Source: G020353115 sp964389685 (GTDB lineage Bacteria; Bacteroidota; Bacteroidia; Bacteroidales; VadinHA17). Taken from it: DNA of 64,000 bases. Shown here piece by piece: positions 61,751 through 64,000 of this stretch. Both the position numbers and the translations under genes were made by a program. Every line of letters starts with the position of its first letter. Position 1 is the first letter of the stretch. Below the pieces are notes generated by a model, which saw nothing but the letters and a program-made list of their open reading frames with translations, had not been told where the DNA came from and ran no database searches. The DNA lies in NCBI GenBank assembly GCA_964389685.1, contig CAYMFM010000012.1:11533-75532 (forward strand), given 5' to 3'.

Positions 61751-61781
61751 CTTGAAAATTAGTTGACTTTTCCGTATTTTG
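61751..61781 (+). promoter_or_regulatory. Possible ligA promoter
   Basis: CTTG at 61751-61754 and TATTTTG at 61775-61781 are separated by 20 bases, close to the TTTG and TAnnTTTG pair of Bacteroidota promoters. The predicted start would be about 35 bases before the ligA ATG. Both boxes deviate from the consensus. Confidence 0.35.
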
Positions 61782-61824
61782 TTTTACGTAGAACAATGTC
61801 AACCTTGCAACCATTCGCTTTGCC

Positions 61825-63831
61825 ATGGATAAGGGATCTGCTGAAGAAAGAATTAAACGACTAAGAGAAGAAATTGAGAGACATAATTACAACTATTATG
61901 TTTTATCTCAACCTGAGATCAGTGATTTTGAATATGATCTGATGATGAATGACCTGATTGAACTGGAGAAACAGTTTCCTCAATTTCATGACAGCAACTC
62001 CCCGTCTCAGCGAGTCGGCAGTGATATCAACATTGAGTTCGAGCAGGTAGAACACAAATATCCGATGCTCTCGTTAGGGAACACCTATTCCCGGGATGAG
62101 TTAAAGGAGTTCGATCTGCGAACCAGGAAAATGATCGGTGATCGTTTCGAATATGCCTGTGAGTTGAAGTACGACGGGACTGCAATTGGATTAACCTACC
62201 GTAACGGTGTTTTTATTCAGGCAGTAACCCGCGGGGATGGTATTCGTGGCGACATTGTATCCGCAAACGCAAAGACCATCAAAAGCATTCCTCTCCGGTT
62301 GAGGGGCACGGATTATCCGGAAGAGTTTGAGATCCGGGGTGAGGTTTTTATATCCGGCGAAAGCTTTAAAAAATTAAACCAGGAGAGGGAAGAATGTGGA
62401 GAAAACCTCTTTGCCAATCCACGGAATGCAGCATCCGGAACGCTGAAAATGCAAAAATCCTCCCTGGTGGCACGCCGGCCGCTGGATTGCTATTTATACT
62501 ATCTCCTGGGTACCAACCTGCCCTCTGACAGCCATTTCGGGAATTTACAAAAAGCAAGCAGCTGGGGATTCAAGGTCTCCGCATACATGGAGCGGTGCAA
62601 TAACCTCGAGCAGGTTTTTGCTTTTATTGACCGGTGGGACAAAGAAAGAAAATCGCTTCCCTTTGCTATTGACGGAGTTGTAATTAAAGTGGATTCCTTG
62701 CACCAGCAAAAGCAGCTCGGATTCACAGCCAAATCTCCAAGGTGGGCTATCTCTTACAAGTTTAAGGCAGACCAGGTCGAAACCGACCTGATCTGCATCG
62801 ATTACCAGGTCGGACGAACCGGTGCAATCACACCCGTAGCGAACCTGAAGCCGGTCCTGCTGGCGGGAACAACGGTCAAAAGAGCATCGTTGCACAATGA
62901 AGACCAGATCCGGCTGATGGATCTTCATATCGGAGACAGGGTATTTGTTGAAAAAGGTGGTGAGATCATTCCTAAGATCGTGGGCGTTAAAAAAGAGATG
63001 AGGAGCACAGATAGCCTGCCGGTTGAGTTTCCTGAAATATGCCCGGAATGCGGCACACCGCTTGTACGTTATGAAGGAGAGGCAAACCATTACTGCCCGA
63101 ATGAGATCGGTTGCCCTCCCCAGATAAAGGGACGGATAGAACATTTTATCAGCCGCCGTGCAATGGATATCGATGGACTGGGCGAGGAAACAATTAACCT
63201 GCTCTTTAACCAAGGGTATGTACACGACGTGAGTGACCTGTACCGCCTTGAAAAAGAACAACTCATCCCCCTGGAAAGATTGGGTGAGAAATCAGCCGAT
63301 CGGATATTGCAGAGCATCCGCGAGTCACAGAAAATTCCGTTTCACCGGGTAATCTTTGCACTGGGCATTCGCTATGTCGGAGAAACAGTAGCCCAAACGA
63401 TCGCCAAACGGTTCATTACCATCGATGCATTGAAAAATGCCGGATTGGAAGAACTGACATCCGTTCCTGAGATCGGTGAACGAATCGCGAACAGCATCAT
63501 TCAATACTTTTCCGATCCTAAAAACCTGGAATTAATAGACAACCTGCAAAAAGCAGGCTTGCAGTTCGAGATCGACGAAGCTGAACTCAAAAACAGGTCA
63601 AATAAACTATCCGGCAAGACATTTGTGATCTCCGGAACGTTCCAGGAATACAGCCGGGATGAATTGAAATCACTGATTGGGCAACACGGGGGAAAGTATA
63701 CGGGATCGATTTCCGGAAATACAGACTTTCTCCTGGCAGGTGAAAACATGGGACCAGCCAAACGGTCAAAAGCCGAAAAACTGAACGTAAAAATCATCTC
63801 TGAAAAGGATTTTTTAGAGATGATTGGATGA
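61825..63831 (+). CDS. ligA: NAD-dependent DNA ligase
   Basis: The 668-residue enzyme seals nicks in DNA using NAD. The Ia domain is at the N-terminus with HNYNYYVLSQPEISDFEYD. The adenylation domain contains CELKYDGTA, where Lys115 accepts AMP. An OB fold follows with YQVGRTGAITPVANL, then a four-Cys zinc finger (CPECGTPL and CPNEIGC), helix-hairpin-helix repeats with LTSVPEIGERIANSI, and a BRCT domain at about 590-668 (GKTFVISGTF). All catalytic parts are intact. It is divergent from the B12 operon. Confidence 0.96.
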   Translation: MDKGSAEERIKRLREEIERHNYNYYVLSQPEISDFEYDLMMNDLIELEKQFPQFHDSNSPSQRVGSDINIEFEQVEHKYPMLSLGNTYSRDELKEFDLRTRKMIGDRFEYACELKYDGTAIGLTYRNGVFIQAVTRGDGIRGDIVSANAKTIKSIPLRLRGTDYPEEFEIRGEVFISGESFKKLNQEREECGENLFANPRNAASGTLKMQKSSLVARRPLDCYLYYLLGTNLPSDSHFGNLQKASSWGFKVSAYMERCNNLEQVFAFIDRWDKERKSLPFAIDGVVIKVDSLHQQKQLGFTAKSPRWAISYKFKADQVETDLICIDYQVGRTGAITPVANLKPVLLAGTTVKRASLHNEDQIRLMDLHIGDRVFVEKGGEIIPKIVGVKKEMRSTDSLPVEFPEICPECGTPLVRYEGEANHYCPNEIGCPPQIKGRIEHFISRRAMDIDGLGEETINLLFNQGYVHDVSDLYRLEKEQLIPLERLGEKSADRILQSIRESQKIPFHRVIFALGIRYVGETVAQTIAKRFITIDALKNAGLEELTSVPEIGERIANSIIQYFSDPKNLELIDNLQKAGLQFEIDEAELKNRSNKLSGKTFVISGTFQEYSRDELKSLIGQHGGKYTGSISGNTDFLLAGENMGPAKRSKAEKLNVKIISEKDFLEMIG

Positions 63832-64000
63832 GAGGGAGATGTGAGAGGTGAAGAGATGCTGACTTAGAGACGGAGTGACTGAGAGACAGAAAGAAAAGTA
63901 TGTTCTGGTAGAAAAAGGTACTGGGTACTGGTTGTTAGGACCCCGGTGAAAAAAGATAACAACCGGTAGAAAATCCAACGGCATTTTTTAGTAATATTGT
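63832..64000. other. Low-complexity purine-rich tail after ligA
   Basis: The DNA consists of GAGAGG, GTGAGAGG and GACGGAGTGACTGAGAG-type words like those at 35.87-35.95 kb, followed by AT-rich sequence to the right edge. No gene is visible. Confidence 0.45.

Noticed and set aside
62545..63261. 238-codon minus-strand frame across ligA
   Set aside because: It is a shadow of ligA, rich in Cys and Phe without a domain pattern.
1..64000. tRNA, rRNA, integrase, transposase, toxin-antitoxin or CRISPR features
   Set aside because: No cloverleaf-type sequence, rRNA core, integrase or transposase motif, or array of constant repeats was seen by eye; a covariance-model scan would be the decisive test.

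Overview
The window looks like the chromosome of a Gram-negative member of the Bacteroidota, probably a free-living or sediment-type lineage rather than a specialised parasite. The evidence is a complete Bat (batA-E/moxR) operon, a type IX secretion sorting domain on a secreted protease, a TonB-dependent receptor with a BtuG-like surface lipoprotein, Kdo synthesis (kdsA), Peptidase_S74 repeat proteins, and -7 promoter elements that match the Bacteroidota TAnnTTTG consensus in front of rnpB and the B12 operon. I see no rRNA, tRNA, CRISPR array, insertion sequence or prophage block. The content is mostly core and metabolic, with a few accessory-looking islands.

Layout, left to right. Positions 1-5040 hold the tail of an unidentified gene, a metal-dependent kdsA, a LolA-like secreted protein and a large sortilin-like BNR propeller protein. 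The RNase P RNA gene is at 5069-5450 on the minus strand. Positions 5890-11270 hold a short Smr protein, a long QueA-type paralog, threonine aldolase, a C69 dipeptidase and a GreA-like small protein. Positions 11316-17451 (minus) form an operon-like run: a Mo/W bis-MGD oxidoreductase, a fused iron-sulfur/membrane-anchor subunit, a PLP C-S lyase-type enzyme and an MFS transporter. Positions 18950-30258 (minus) are dominated by moxR, DUF58 and bat genes, followed by a lipoprotein, a quinone oxidoreductase, a DUF2784 protein and a glutathione peroxidase. Two tandem paralogous genes (30544-35859, plus) encode long proteins made of about 16-residue repeats with a self-cleaving S74 C-terminus; a 145-bp leader block is almost identical in both.

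Positions 36277-43038 hold truA, a broken thioredoxin-family gene, an SRPBCC protein, and a TPR-comA-popT-aroE run with a divergent TauE-type exporter. Next come a GH84-like lipoprotein, folD, ffh, argS, a GT2 glycosyltransferase and a TlpA-like thiol-disulfide protein. The right end (52937-61698, minus) is a vitamin B12 uptake operon. It has a promoter, a cobalamin riboswitch, a BtuB-type receptor, a BtuG-type beta-propeller lipoprotein, a trypsin-like protease with a type IX sorting tail, and then BtuF, BtuC and BtuD-type ABC components and a small membrane protein. ligA follows on the plus strand.

The strongest candidate for a new system is the B12 operon with the secreted serine protease built in. 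The protease gene overlaps the start of the binding-protein gene, which suggests the cell couples extracellular proteolysis to corrinoid capture. Other items worth a second look are the riboswitch-proximal TTG start of the receptor, the tandem S74 repeat proteins whose signal peptides are encoded by a sequence resembling intergenic repeats, a possible small plus-strand RNA at about 45.9 kb, and families of dispersed hairpin repeats.
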